Virus record (IMG/VR): IMGVR_UViG_3300043436_002865
Coordinates: 1 to 64,000 of that record
DNA: 64,000 bases
Strand: one strand, 5' to 3'
DNA from: a virus
A model generated the notes under the pieces. It was not told where the DNA came from. It worked only from the letters and a program-made list of their open reading frames with translations, and did not search any database. This document shows positions 28,915 through 36,945 of this stretch, piece by piece. The translations under genes were made by a program, and so were the position numbers. Within the stretch, counting starts at the first letter, position 1. Every line of letters starts with the position of its first letter.

Positions 28915-29994
28915 CTATAAAGAACTGCAAGTAATTTGTTCACCTGCATATGTTTCTTCGTCTTTAATATATTTGTAAAACGCATCAACAGATTCTTCTT
29001 TGTTTTTTGCTTCAATATCGAAGTCAGCAAACTGAAGCATTGGTACTGTTAGTGCTAAAAGTTCTTCATCCCACAAAAACTCTGCATGAGCGTTAGGCTT
29101 CATCCAATAATCTTCATTTGATTCTTCAAAAGGATGGCTAGTATGAAATAGCGGCCTATTATTCTTCCAAGTTTTTACAGCTTCTTTAAATAAAGAATCG
29201 TTAGCTGTTATATGTTTTACGTCTCTAATCTTTTTATTAACAACTGCGCCTACAGAATTTTTTACTTTCTCAGTTTGTACCATTCGGTGGCAGGCATAGT
29301 GATGCGTGTCGAGAGTGCATCGTACAGGAATTCTCTGCGCAAGTTCAACTGTGTGTTCAATGTCGTATCCGTTGGGCTTATCTTCGTTTTCGACTGCAAG
29401 ACACTTTTGCGCGTAATCGGATAAGTAGTGAAAGTTCGATGCGAAACGTTTAATACCATCTTCGTGTTTACCACCGTACAAACCTTGTAAATGAATATTC
29501 ATAACAAATTCTTCGGCAGGAATATTCATTAGAATACCATATAACGCATGATACTCTAGATCTTTAATAGAACTCTTGACAACTTCTTCATTGTTAGAGC
29601 CTAATACCGTATATTGGCCGGGATGAACGCTAAGTCTGACATTATGCTTTTTAGCAGCTTCTCCAGCTTTAGCTAAGACTCTAGAAATATCGCCCCAGAT
29701 TTCTGAATACCAATCATGAGTAAAATCTAGTGTATAGCACGGAAACATTTCAGAAGAGATCCTGAAACTACGAAGATTAATGGGTCTAGTAGGGAACCAG
29801 GTTTCTAGAATATCTACTAGTTTATTGCAATTCTCTAACGCTTTAGATTGCACTTTTTGCTTACCCCCATCTTTCAATGCGTAAGTTTTAGTGGTAGTTC
29901 CAAAGTTATAGCGTTTGGCTTTTTGTTTATCAATAAACTGACAGCATTGAGAAATTCTCCAGTCAGTAGAGCCAACATTAAAGTATTCGTTCAT
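28915..29994 (-). CDS. uvsE: UV-damage endonuclease (UvdE/UvsE)
   Basis: 359 aa TIM-barrel nuclease of the AP-endonuclease-2 superfamily. It nicks DNA 5' of UV photoproducts. Metal-ligand motifs in order: FRISSEMFPCY, RLSVHPGQYTVLGS, NIHLQGLYGGK, LAVENEDK, CTLDTHHYACH and LFHTSHP. It has its own promoter at 30026-30054 with AGGA-type ribosome site. UvsE in phages fits life in sunlit water. Confidence 0.93.
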   Translation of the reverse strand: MNEYFNVGSTDWRISQCCQFIDKQKAKRYNFGTTTKTYALKDGGKQKVQSKALENCNKLVDILETWFPTRPINLRSFRISSEMFPCYTLDFTHDWYSEIWGDISRVLAKAGEAAKKHNVRLSVHPGQYTVLGSNNEEVVKSSIKDLEYHALYGILMNIPAEEFVMNIHLQGLYGGKHEDGIKRFASNFHYLSDYAQKCLAVENEDKPNGYDIEHTVELAQRIPVRCTLDTHHYACHRMVQTEKVKNSVGAVVNKKIRDVKHITANDSLFKEAVKTWKNNRPLFHTSHPFEESNEDYWMKPNAHAEFLWDEELLALTVPMLQFADFDIEAKNKEESVDAFYKYIKDEETYAGEQITCSSL

Positions 29995-30025
29995 AATTAT
30001 TCCTGTTGTTAGGTGTGATAACTAA

Positions 30026-30054
30026 TTTATATCAGCTTATGAACGTTATTGCAA
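30026..30054 (-). promoter_or_regulatory. sigma-70-like promoter of the UV endonuclease
   Basis: Minus strand TTGCAA (30049-30054), 17-bp spacer, TATAAA (30026-30031), starting about 30019, roughly 25 nt before the ATG. Confidence 0.75.
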
Positions 30055-30062
30055 TAATAAAA

Positions 30063-30716
30063 TTAATTTACTTCGTGTTTTATTGTTACGAATAGTGAGT
30101 TTTGGGCCATTTCCATATAGTCTTCAGACATTTCATCTTCTAACTCTTCATTTTCTTCGGAATTAGAAACTCCAGCTAGTTCTTTAAATTTAGCTAAATG
30201 TACGTCTTCTATATAAGAATGCTCTTCTAAAAGATTCATCTGCTCTGCGTTATTCATAATAAGTTCTGCAAATTCTTCAGCTTTTTCTAAGTCGTCTTCA
30301 TCAATGGAACCTTGAGCTATAGCTTGTTTTTCAAGTCTAAACAATAAGTCTTGTAGCATCATTGTTTCTACAATTAAATGAATCATAACTGTTTTATCTT
30401 TAATAGTGGAATAAAGTTTTTGAGCAGAAGGGCAAATATCAAAATGCTTAGTTTTGTAGTCTCCTACAGTAATTTGACCATCAGAATCTGCATAAGTCTG
30501 ATTTTCATATTCTTTAATTGACTCAACAGGTTCATCCATATCTTCACCGAACTTATAATAACCATACACAGCTTCTATATAATGATCCATATCATTAATT
30601 TTTGCTTGTATCCAAGGCTCTAATTCATCTGTAGCACTTATCATAGATAGCAGTTCAGTAGAATAAGCTATTGCTTTTCTAAGACTATTTCTTGCCATTT
30701 TTCCTTCATAACTCAT
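30063..30716 (-). CDS. conserved phage protein of unknown function, 217 aa
   Basis: Begins MSYEGKMARNSLRKAIAYSTELLSMI, then EPWIQAKINDMDHYIEAVYGYY. The string SYEGxMARxxL...EPWIQAKI...DHYIEAVYGY resembles a short helical domain I have seen in T4-like cyanophage proteins, without known function. The rest is helical and very acidic at the end (EENEELEDEMSEDYMEM). It is the last gene of the unit that runs from 38137 or below. Confidence 0.65.
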   Translation of the reverse strand: MSYEGKMARNSLRKAIAYSTELLSMISATDELEPWIQAKINDMDHYIEAVYGYYKFGEDMDEPVESIKEYENQTYADSDGQITVGDYKTKHFDICPSAQKLYSTIKDKTVMIHLIVETMMLQDLLFRLEKQAIAQGSIDEDDLEKAEEFAELIMNNAEQMNLLEEHSYIEDVHLAKFKELAGVSNSEENEELEDEMSEDYMEMAQNSLFVTIKHEVN

Positions 30717-30726
30717 TTCTTACTCC

Positions 30727-31089
30727 TTATTTCTTTCTAGGACCACCGGGTTTAGGTCTAGCTACAGACCCGCCAGCTCCTGCCCATAATTTTTTTCTAG
30801 CCCAGTAATTAGCACTAAACTTATCATCTTTAGTAAGATTGCCACTAGCGTCCCTAATACCTGCACTTCTATCCAAGTAATTGCTTCTAGCTTCTGTACT
30901 ATAATTATGCCCGTAATCTTTGTGACCAAATCTAACTAATTTAGCTTCATCACCTTTTTTTGCTAAAACTACTTGTTTGTGTTTGGAACCAGAAGTATTA
31001 CGTTTAGGCTTATTAAAGCCCTCAAACTGTTCACCTCTATATTCTATTTTACCACTAGGTAGCCTTTTAACGTCTTTTGCTTTTACCAT
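30727..31089 (-). CDS. basic conserved small viral protein, 120 aa
   Basis: Start at 31089 chosen because GAGGA lies 8 nt upstream. The central block KHKQVVLAKKGDEAKLVRFGHKDYGHNYSTEARSNYLDRSAGIRD, ending ANYWARKKLW, is a pattern known to me from other phages and large viruses, without assigned function. The protein is strongly basic and ends ARPKPGGPRKK, so nucleic-acid binding is plausible. It stands in a cluster of small basic genes (31067-31973). Confidence 0.7.
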   Translation of the reverse strand: MVKAKDVKRLPSGKIEYRGEQFEGFNKPKRNTSGSKHKQVVLAKKGDEAKLVRFGHKDYGHNYSTEARSNYLDRSAGIRDASGNLTKDDKFSANYWARKKLWAGAGGSVARPKPGGPRKK

Positions 31090-31297
31090 TATTAATTTCC
31101 TCAGCTTCTCTGGCTTTCCAAGCAGCTTCAAACCCTATATTATGCACAGAGGTAGCTTCATGGTTATGCCAAATTCTTTGTATGTAAGAATTATATATTT
31201 CTATTACATCTTTTTCAGACCAAGAAGTAGGTATTAACATACCCTTTACTATCCAATAGTATCTGTTAGCTTCTTTAATCTGATACTGGGTAGCCAT
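31067..31297 (-). CDS. hypothetical protein, 76 aa
   Basis: Small protein with Trp-rich helical segment (NRYYWIVKGMLIPTSWSEKDVIEIYNSYIQRIWHNH) and basic end. The start overlaps the upstream stop (TAATG) and the end overlaps the next gene by 23 nt. Function unknown. Confidence 0.65.
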   Translation of the reverse strand: MATQYQIKEANRYYWIVKGMLIPTSWSEKDVIEIYNSYIQRIWHNHEATSVHNIGFEAAWKAREAEEINNGKSKRR

Positions 31298-31548
31298 TAC
31301 TTACGAAACTTTCTTACTTTTTTTGCTATTTTTTCAGGCTGAGCCACAAACTGTTCTCCTGATTTAGAACCTTGTCTTTTGGCTCTATTGGTTGCAGCTT
31401 TTTCACCGCTGCTCAGAGACTTCCAAGCTTTTTCTGGTAAATATCTACCTCTATCAGATTTAGGTTTATCACTTTCTTTTTCAGAAGAATATCCCCATTT
31501 TTGCTTAGTCCACTTTTTAAGTGACTCTTGTGGCTCTTTTAGTGCCAT
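31297..31548 (-). CDS. basic protein, DUF5872-like C-terminal module, 83 aa
   Basis: SLKKWTKQKWGY near the start, then GRYLPEKAWKSLSSGEKAATNRAKRQGSKSGEQFVAQP and a Lys/Arg-rich end. This is the C-terminal half of a two-part small protein family seen in large viruses and phages (DUF5872 as I remember it). The N-terminal half is a separate gene here (31709). Strongly basic, probably nucleic-acid binding. Confidence 0.7.
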   Translation of the reverse strand: MALKEPQESLKKWTKQKWGYSSEKESDKPKSDRGRYLPEKAWKSLSSGEKAATNRAKRQGSKSGEQFVAQPEKIAKKVRKFRK

Positions 31549-31697
31549 TACTTTTTCTTCTTCTTAAGAATAGCTGCTTGTAGCGCAGGAGGTAATTTTT
31601 TCTGACCAGCAGAAAGCCCATTACCGTTGCTAGGCATCTTTTCTTCTTTACCTTTCATCTTTTCTTCTTTATCTTTCATCATAGGTTTTTTAGCCAT
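31548..31697 (-). CDS. basic lysine-rich protein, 49 aa
   Basis: Short gene with ATG at 31697 and a TAATG overlap with the next gene. It has the internal repeat KDKEEKMKGKEEKM and ends LKKKKK. It lies in the basic small-protein cluster. Function unknown. Confidence 0.55.
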   Translation of the reverse strand: MAKKPMMKDKEEKMKGKEEKMPSNGNGLSAGQKKLPPALQAAILKKKKK

Positions 31698-31708
31698 TAA
31701 TACTCTCC

Positions 31709-31894
31709 TTAGTTTTTATAGCCTCCTCCGGCTTTTTTATATTCTACAGCTAACAACTGTGCTTTTCTTGCGCTCCACTCACCCGGAGAACCGCCTTTTG
31801 AGCCAGCTTTAATGCTTTCAAATAATCTCTTTCGTAGCGTAGGTTTAGTATAATTACCTGCTTCGTTTACTCGGCTTTTTGGTTTTTCCACCAT
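31709..31894 (-). CDS. basic protein, DUF5872-like N-terminal module, 61 aa
   Basis: Contains KGGSPGEWSARKAQLLAVEYKKAGGGY, the pattern of the first half of the same two-part family whose second half is at 31297. In other viruses I recall the two halves joined in one protein, so the split here is notable. Basic and probably nucleic-acid associated. Confidence 0.7.
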   Translation of the reverse strand: MVEKPKSRVNEAGNYTKPTLRKRLFESIKAGSKGGSPGEWSARKAQLLAVEYKKAGGGYKN

Positions 31895-31973
31895 TAGATT
31901 CCACCTTTTTTGGTTTTATTATTTTTGGTTTTTTAGTTAAAATTGTAGATTGAAACGCAGGTGCTATAGTCAT
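31854..31973 (-). CDS. possible basic protein, 39 aa
   Basis: Short frame starting MTIAPAFQSTILTKKP and ending GGKTKKPSKRSR. It overlaps the 61-aa gene by 41 nt in another frame. An AGGTAG site precedes the ATG. It may be real because its composition matches the other genes in the cluster, but overlap makes this uncertain. Confidence 0.35.
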   Translation of the reverse strand: MTIAPAFQSTILTKKPKIIKPKKVESNGGKTKKPSKRSR

Positions 31974-31975
31974 TA

Positions 31976-32548
31976 TTATTCTACCTTAGATTGTTTTCTA
32001 GCAGATTCTTTCTCTGCTTCATCAGAGTATGGCCCATTTACATCTACATAATGTAAAAATACTTGTGTTTGCCATTGTCCTGCAAAAGCATTTCTCCAAT
32101 GAATTACTTCACAGCCTTTATATACTACTAAGTCTCCAACATCAAGAAGCACTTCATTAATTTTTCCACCATTTTCCCAAACATAAATAGGCCAACAATT
32201 TTTAGAGTCCATACCTAATGTAAGTGTTGCACTGTATTCGCAAGCGTGTCTGTCTATATGAGGTTTTAAAACCTCTCCAGGTCTATATATTCTAGCATAT
32301 GCATAGGTAGGAGCTAATGATTTATCGGTTGCTTTTTCAAGTATAGGTTTTAAAGATTCTAATAAAGACTCTAATACTGGATCCCCGTAAATTGCATCTG
32401 ACTTATTGCATTGGTCATCTATAGTTGTTTTATTTTCGTTTTTTAATTGAAATAATCTATCAGAAAACTTTTTACAGTGTTCTTTAGATAATACACCTTC
32501 TAAAGTAACATATTTATTAATGCTAAAGTATTTATTAATATCATCCAT
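31976..32548 (-). CDS. 2OG-Fe(II) oxygenase
   Basis: 190 aa. Iron-binding triad: HIDRHACEYSATLTL (His/Asp) and the distal His in KGCEVIHWRNAF. GDLVVYKG is the double-stranded-helix strand before it. It is the third oxygenase of the window and resembles small prolyl-hydroxylase-like proteins common in marine phages. Substrate unknown. Confidence 0.85.
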   Translation of the reverse strand: MDDINKYFSINKYVTLEGVLSKEHCKKFSDRLFQLKNENKTTIDDQCNKSDAIYGDPVLESLLESLKPILEKATDKSLAPTYAYARIYRPGEVLKPHIDRHACEYSATLTLGMDSKNCWPIYVWENGGKINEVLLDVGDLVVYKGCEVIHWRNAFAGQWQTQVFLHYVDVNGPYSDEAEKESARKQSKVE

Positions 32549-32575
32549 TTTATGCCTAACTTAATTTGTTAATAA

Positions 32576-32995
32576 TTATTCACACCAAGATTCTTTTTTA
32601 TCGCCGAAATACGGCTTTGCTAATCCAGAAGCTATTAGTTTTTCAGAGTATAACTGTCCGTCTAAGTATACATTAGTTAATATACGACCGCCATACTTAT
32701 CCCAATCTATATCTTTAAATTCAATTACTGTAGCTGATTTAAAAAGAGAGTTAGCTAATTCTCTAGCTTTTTTAGCTAGTTCTTTTTCAGTTTCGCACTC
32801 ACCTCTAATTTCTGGAGTGTCAATACCTAAAATTCTAATACTCATACTTTGTAGTTCTTCGGGTAATGAGGGCACTGTTACATAGCAAGTATCTCCATCA
32901 TAACATAAATTTCCTCTAAATTCCCTCATCTGCACCCAGTCAGCAAAAGCTGCTGTAGGTATAATAAGTAGTAGTGCTAAAATAAACTTATACAT
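32576..32995 (-). CDS. exported thermonuclease (SNase family)
   Basis: 139 aa. Signal peptide MYKFILALLLIIPTAAFA. The SNase OB-fold motifs follow: CYDGDTCYV, MSIRILGIDTPEIRG (metal and catalytic Asp, Arg), AKKARELANSLF and WDKYGGRILTNVYLDG. It cleaves DNA and RNA with calcium. Export to the periplasm separates it from phage and host genomes inside the cell, so it may degrade incoming DNA or scavenge nucleotides. No nearby immunity gene is expected for a periplasmic nuclease. Confidence 0.92.
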   Translation of the reverse strand: MYKFILALLLIIPTAAFADWVQMREFRGNLCYDGDTCYVTVPSLPEELQSMSIRILGIDTPEIRGECETEKELAKKARELANSLFKSATVIEFKDIDWDKYGGRILTNVYLDGQLYSEKLIASGLAKPYFGDKKESWCE

Positions 32996-33000
32996 TATAA

Positions 33001-33264
33001 TTAATTACCTTTGCCTTTTCCATTTATTTCATTTCCGCTTGAACCATAAAAATACCCTATTACAGTCGATACACAAGTACCTAATAGAAATCCTAAAATG
33101 ATATTAGCAAAGCCTTCCGCAGCAGCGTGTATTGGTAAGAATGTTACTGCAAAGAAATAAATAGAGCTTACTATAGACCAAAACCATGCAAAAATATATA
33201 CAAATTTAGATGCCATTTCATCGCCTTTCTTTATTAGTTGTTCGTGCGCATTATCTTCTGTCAT
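33001..33264 (-). CDS. holin-like membrane protein, 87 aa
   Basis: Two membrane segments (about 21-45: FVYIFAWFWSIVSSIYFFAVTFL; about 50-72: FANIILGFLLGTCVSTVIGYFYG) and a polar Gly/Lys tail. Its form is familiar from marine phages, where it is often called a holin-like protein. Together with the EF-hand membrane protein next to it, it may form a membrane complex. Direct lysis role unproven. Confidence 0.7.
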   Translation of the reverse strand: MTEDNAHEQLIKKGDEMASKFVYIFAWFWSIVSSIYFFAVTFLPIHAAAEGFANIILGFLLGTCVSTVIGYFYGSSGNEINGKGKGN

Positions 33265-33275
33265 AAAATAACTCC

Positions 33276-33593
33276 TTATTTGCTCATATAAGCACTAGCC
33301 CCAAAAAAGGTTGCAACAGTTCCTGCTTGGGCTATGTAAAACATTGATAGTATATTGTCTAATGCTGCTAATCTATCAATAGTTATAAAAGGTAAAAACA
33401 ACATTATAGTAAAACCAACCATAGATAACATTGCAACCCATGCCATTTGTCTTAGTTGATCTTCTTTTCTATCCCTATTCTCAGTTTCTATCATAGATTG
33501 TGCTTTTATCATTTCTTCGTCGGTAACTACTCCATCACCGTCAACATCGAATTTTGCATAAGCAGAGCCTGTTTCTAGCGTCTTAGCGTTCAT
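33276..33593 (-). CDS. EF-hand membrane protein, 105 aa
   Basis: Residues about 14-30, KFDVDGDGVVTDEEMIK, form a canonical calcium-binding EF-hand loop (D-x-D-x-D-G...E). Two membrane helices follow (about 50-70 and 78-102). The combination suggests a calcium-sensing membrane protein; partner may be the holin-like protein next to it. Known from some marine phages, function unknown. Confidence 0.8.
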   Translation of the reverse strand: MNAKTLETGSAYAKFDVDGDGVVTDEEMIKAQSMIETENRDRKEDQLRQMAWVAMLSMVGFTIMLFLPFITIDRLAALDNILSMFYIAQAGTVATFFGASAYMSK

Positions 33594-33604
33594 ACGCTAT
33601 CTCC

Positions 33605-33796
33605 TTATTTTTTAGTTTTTCCAGCTTTTGATAAAGCAATAGCAACAGCTTGTTTGCGTTGAGCTTCATCTAAACTTAATCCAGAACTCTTTGCTAGTGC
33701 TTTTACGCCTTTAGAACGAGTTTTACCTGGTTTTTTCATTAATTCTTTAATATTAGCAGATATTGTTTTCTGCGAAGAGCCTGACTTAAGAGGCAT
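33605..33796 (-). CDS. small basic DUF6496-like protein, 63 aa
   Basis: Begins MPLKSGSSQKTISANIKELM and ends RKQAVAIALSKAGKTKK, a pattern common in small phage and prophage proteins (DUF6496-like as remembered). The segment between is longer than usual. Function unknown. Confidence 0.7.
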   Translation of the reverse strand: MPLKSGSSQKTISANIKELMKKPGKTRSKGVKALAKSSGLSLDEAQRKQAVAIALSKAGKTKK

Positions 33797-33811
33797 ATAG
33801 TTTCTCCTAAC

Positions 33812-33994
33812 TCACTTCTGCGTTATATACTTATTGTGTATAGACCAAAACAATAAATATTTTCCATATGTAAGAAGTGGGTATTCTTTTTGAGCCTTAT
33901 ATAAACTCATTACTACTGCCTTATCCTTCTCCGACAACGGCTGGTCTAGTAAATTCTGAAATGTTTCTTTTGGCAATCTTCTTACTTTTATCAT
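33812..33994 (-). CDS. hypothetical protein, up to 60 aa
   Basis: Overlaps the end of phoH by 74 nt in another frame. The non-overlapping part (KEYPLLTYGKYLLFWSIHNKYI) looks protein-like. An internal ATG at 33910 with AAGG about 10 nt upstream would give 32 aa with no overlap and may be the real start. Confidence 0.45.
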   Translation of the reverse strand: MIKVRRLPKETFQNLLDQPLSEKDKAVVMSLYKAQKEYPLLTYGKYLLFWSIHNKYITQK

Positions 33995-34637
33995 CGTGAA
34001 GCTCTATAAATTTCAATAGGGTTTTAACTAATCCGCTCCTAACAACATGATCGTTAGAGTACTTAATCTTAGCAATTTCATCACAGTTTTCTAATACTTT
34101 AAGTGCCCAAGATAAACCGTTTTCTCCTGGAATATCACTTTGACTTAAGTCTCCAGTTATAACAACCTTAACATTTTCACCAAACCTAGTTAGAAACATT
34201 CTCATTTGATCGATAGTAGTATTCTGTGCTTCGTCTAAGATTATAAAAGCATCTGAAAAAGTTCTACCACGCATAAAGGCTAAAGGAGCTATTTCTATCT
34301 CACCAGTTTGAGTTAAATCTTGTATTCTTTTTGGATTTGATAAAGAAATAAAAGCATCCATTAGTGGTAATAAATATGGGTCAAGCTTTTCTTTCATATC
34401 ACCTGGTAAGAAGCCTATCTGTTCTGTAGCTACTACCGGCCTAACAATAATTATTCTATCTACAAATGCAAAATCTAAGTATTCTAAAGCTTTTGCTGCT
34501 GCTAAAAATGTTTTTCCTGATCCTGCTGATCCTGTTGCAAAAACTACGTTTTTATTTGTTACAGCATTAATAAAGTCTTTTTGTAAGTGATTCTTAGGCT
34601 CTACTCTGCTAACGTTACTGCTCTTTTTTCTGGTCAT
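33921..34637 (-). CDS. phoH: PhoH-like ATPase
   Basis: 238 aa. Walker A motif GSAGSGKT (about 35-42) and Walker B LDEAQN near 134-139, with the conserved IVRPVVATEQIGFLPGDMKEK and TRFGENVKVVITGDLSQSD blocks of the PhoH family. It is a P-loop ATPase linked to RNA metabolism and carried by many marine phages, often in relation to phosphate limitation though that link is debated. No fused nuclease domain. Confidence 0.95.
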   Translation of the reverse strand: MTRKKSSNVSRVEPKNHLQKDFINAVTNKNVVFATGSAGSGKTFLAAAKALEYLDFAFVDRIIIVRPVVATEQIGFLPGDMKEKLDPYLLPLMDAFISLSNPKRIQDLTQTGEIEIAPLAFMRGRTFSDAFIILDEAQNTTIDQMRMFLTRFGENVKVVITGDLSQSDIPGENGLSWALKVLENCDEIAKIKYSNDHVVRSGLVKTLLKFIELHDDKSKKIAKRNISEFTRPAVVGEG

Positions 34638-34640
34638 TAA

Positions 34641-35354
34641 TTACCTATCTATTGGAAAACATAAAAAGTTTTCGGTTAATATTTCTTTAATTTCATAACC
34701 TAGTTCTTCTATTTGTTTTTTAAGTTTCTTAGAGTCTGATTTTAAAAACTCAATGAATATTACTGGTTTACATCTTTTTATAGTTTCAGTAGCTCCAAGC
34801 AATACTTTTTCTTCCATTCCTTCAACATCAATTTTCAACAAGTCTAGTTTAGAAAAAGTAAAGTAATCTAAAGTACGTAAATTTACTGATTCAAACTTAA
34901 TAGCACGTTGTCCGATATATTCTTTATTAGATCCTCTATGCTCAAGCTCAACCCCGCCGAAATTTGAAGTTAACGAATAATTAAATATCGGTACTTTTAT
35001 ACTCGAATTAATATCCCCTATAGCTGTATGAGATACATATACATTATTAAAAGAATTTAAAACAATAGAATCACATATCATATTATATAACGTTTTTTGC
35101 GGTTCAAAGGCAAAAACAGTTGCAGATGGATTAGCATTTCTTAATTCAAAAGAAAACCAACCTAAATTAGCACCTACATCTACTATAACTGGATTATCTA
35201 TATTTTTTACTATAGATACTAATCTATCTATATGTTTTTGATCTATATGTTTTTTATGTTTTTTATAATACAAACCTTGATTAACATCTGCAGTAAGAAT
35301 CAAAATCTTACCAAAATGTGTTTCTAGTACTTCAGAGTAGGGTTTTTTCGTCAT
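34641..35354 (-). CDS. FkbM-family methyltransferase
   Basis: 237 aa. SAM-binding motif VIVDVGANLGWFSFEL, then FAFEPQKTLYNMI, and the FkbM signature LDLLKIDVEGMEEKVLLGA. FkbM enzymes O-methylate sugars, lipids or glycans. Its start overlaps the RecB-like gene by 23 nt. Many glycan genes in the genome suggest a sugar acceptor. Confidence 0.9.
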   Translation of the reverse strand: MTKKPYSEVLETHFGKILILTADVNQGLYYKKHKKHIDQKHIDRLVSIVKNIDNPVIVDVGANLGWFSFELRNANPSATVFAFEPQKTLYNMICDSIVLNSFNNVYVSHTAIGDINSSIKVPIFNYSLTSNFGGVELEHRGSNKEYIGQRAIKFESVNLRTLDYFTFSKLDLLKIDVEGMEEKVLLGATETIKRCKPVIFIEFLKSDSKKLKKQIEELGYEIKEILTENFLCFPIDR

Positions 35355-36030
35355 AAAATTTCTTTACTCTGAATTTAAGTTCAGGTGCATATACTGAAGG
35401 ACTACCTGTAAATACTTGGGAGCTTCCATCTTCTACTGCCATTAGTATTATAAAACGATTTACAGAAGAATTAAATTGTTTATTGTGCGCGTTACAATAA
35501 AATGTAGCTTGCAAATAATAGTCTTTAATTTGAGAAACTGATTTCTTTTTTCTAGACGTTTTATAATCGATAACCACTAGGCTATCATTCCAGTATCCTA
35601 CACCATCACATCTTCCAGCAACTTTAAGTTCATCATCCCAAACTACAAATTCTTGAGAAACTGAACGAAAATTATTAACTAGTAAATGCTTCATTAGCTC
35701 TACTGTCATAGTCTTAATAAATGGTTTTTCTTCTGTTAGACCAGAAGATTGGATAAAACTACGTGCTTGCTCTTTTGTGGGGCTATCATACTCTTCGTAA
35801 AAACGTTCTAAATAGTTGTGAAGTATTGTCCCACGCTCAGCAGCTGCATTTTTAATTCTATCGGCTTCTTCTTGTCCTACAGATTCAATCCATTTTTGTA
35901 ACCATGCTTTATTAGCAGTAGCACCTAAAACTGTTGTAATACTAGGATAAGTTCCAGTAGGCGTATTGTATACTCTACCAGATTCGCTATCTATATTTTT
36001 TATTTCTTTACACTGATTATATGTTAACAT
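35332..36030 (-). CDS. PD-(D/E)XK nuclease, RecB-like
   Basis: 232 aa. The catalytic core is VAGRCDGVGYWNDSLVVIDYKTSRK (Asp, then D-x-K) near residues 139-164, preceded by ERGTILHNYLERF and followed by YLQATFYCNAHN, the QxxxY helix of RecB/Cas4-like nucleases. It would process DNA ends in recombination or degrade host DNA. No iron-sulfur cysteines are seen. Confidence 0.87.
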   Translation of the reverse strand: MLTYNQCKEIKNIDSESGRVYNTPTGTYPSITTVLGATANKAWLQKWIESVGQEEADRIKNAAAERGTILHNYLERFYEEYDSPTKEQARSFIQSSGLTEEKPFIKTMTVELMKHLLVNNFRSVSQEFVVWDDELKVAGRCDGVGYWNDSLVVIDYKTSRKKKSVSQIKDYYLQATFYCNAHNKQFNSSVNRFIILMAVEDGSSQVFTGSPSVYAPELKFRVKKFYDEKTLL

Positions 36031-36049
36031 ATTGTCCTAGATTTGGCAA

Positions 36050-36095
36050 TTAAAAAATTTAAAAACCAAGGAGGTTATTATACGCTCCTTGGTTT
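36050..36095 (-). terminator. intrinsic terminator
   Basis: AAACCAAGGAG (36063-36073) pairs with CTCCTTGGTTT (36085-36095); on the minus strand the stem is followed by TTAAATTTTTT. It separates the Hsp20 unit (36124-38137) from the nuclease/PhoH unit. Confidence 0.85.
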
Positions 36096-36123
36096 ACTAT
36101 AATTTATATATACAAGCTCATAA

Positions 36124-36345
36124 TTAATCTTTTGTAGACACAAAAGAATACATTTCTTTTGCTTTACTCATAAGATCTTCAGTAGAGTACATCTTTACAG
36201 CTTCTTGATACTCTTCAAAAGTTTTTCTACCTTCATCCATAGCTTTTTGCATGAAAGTCATATTCATATGATAGCTCTGATCCATATAGTCTTTTGCAAG
36301 CTGAAGGATCTCTGCACGAATTTCAAAGGGATTCTTATTTGCCAT
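36124..36345 (-). CDS. small helical protein, 73 aa
   Basis: Helical, Met-rich protein (FEIRAEILQLAKDYMDQSYHMNMTFMQKAMDEG) with 11-nt overlap with its upstream neighbour. Both resemble phasin-like helical proteins in composition but no family can be assigned. Confidence 0.65.
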   Translation of the reverse strand: MANKNPFEIRAEILQLAKDYMDQSYHMNMTFMQKAMDEGRKTFEEYQEAVKMYSTEDLMSKAKEMYSFVSTKD

Positions 36346-36613
36346 TGGTATTGCCTTTCATAAGTTTAGCTGACTTTTCTACTGCTTCGTCCATAGTAGC
36401 TATTTGATCTTTAAAAAAGTTCATAGTATAAGCATTGAAAGCTTTGCTGTAAGAGTTCCAACCTACAGTTTTTAGATCTATAAAAGAATCCCAAAACTTC
36501 TTATTGTGCTCTAGCATTTGTTTGTAATTAGTAATCATATCCTTACTCCTTTTGATGTTACCGCAGGGAGTAGGTACAAATTCCGGTTGTCCATAATATG
36601 GAATGTGTGACAT
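36335..36613 (-). CDS. small helical protein, 92 aa
   Basis: Starts MSHIPYYGQPEFVPTPCG, then long helices (NYKQMLEHNKKFWDSFIDLKTVGWNSYSKAFNAYTMNFF) like phasins, which coat polymer granules. No decisive motif. It is paired with the next gene and both lie between terminator and Hsp20 genes. Confidence 0.65.
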   Translation of the reverse strand: MSHIPYYGQPEFVPTPCGNIKRSKDMITNYKQMLEHNKKFWDSFIDLKTVGWNSYSKAFNAYTMNFFKDQIATMDEAVEKSAKLMKGNTNGK

Positions 36614-36643
36614 TTTCTATCTCCTGTGTTGTGTGTGATTGGT

Positions 36644-36666
36644 TGAGGGCTAACCGTAGGCCCTCA
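36644..36666 (-). other. intergenic hairpin
   Basis: TGAGGGC (36644-36650) pairs with GCCCTCA (36660-36666), 9-nt loop, between the DUF1127 gene and the phasin-like gene. No U run on the minus strand, so an RNA processing or stability element is more likely than a terminator. Confidence 0.45.
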
Positions 36667-36690
36667 CGAGTTTATTACGTAACTACCCGT

Positions 36691-36945
36691 TTACCATCGA
36701 CGATCAACTCTACCATGAGCTATATCTTCGATATCGCCTCTACAAATACCTACATCTCTTAGTTCTTCATCGCTTAAAGCTTCTAATTGTTTAATAGTAA
36801 CTTTAATGTCTCTGCGTTTAATATATTCTTCGCTACTTTCATCTAAAACATTTACAGTTTTAGAAAATAGCGCGCGAATCATTTTAATCAATTCTGCGAT
36901 TGGACTGTGTAGATAGTTGCTTAGTGTTAGTGCTATGTGTGTCAT
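36691..36945 (-). CDS. DUF1127-domain protein, 84 aa
   Basis: The last 40 residues (QLEALSDEELRDVGICRGDIEDIAHGRVDRRW) match the DUF1127 pattern LxxLsdxeLrDIGisRxdI, common in alpha- and gammaproteobacteria, where such proteins bind RNA and influence phosphate and carbon metabolism. The first 62 nt overlap the end of the Hsp20 gene; an AGGAG ribosome site 7 nt before the ATG supports this start. Its presence hints at a proteobacterial host. Confidence 0.85.
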   Translation of the reverse strand: MTHIALTLSNYLHSPIAELIKMIRALFSKTVNVLDESSEEYIKRRDIKVTIKQLEALSDEELRDVGICRGDIEDIAHGRVDRRW

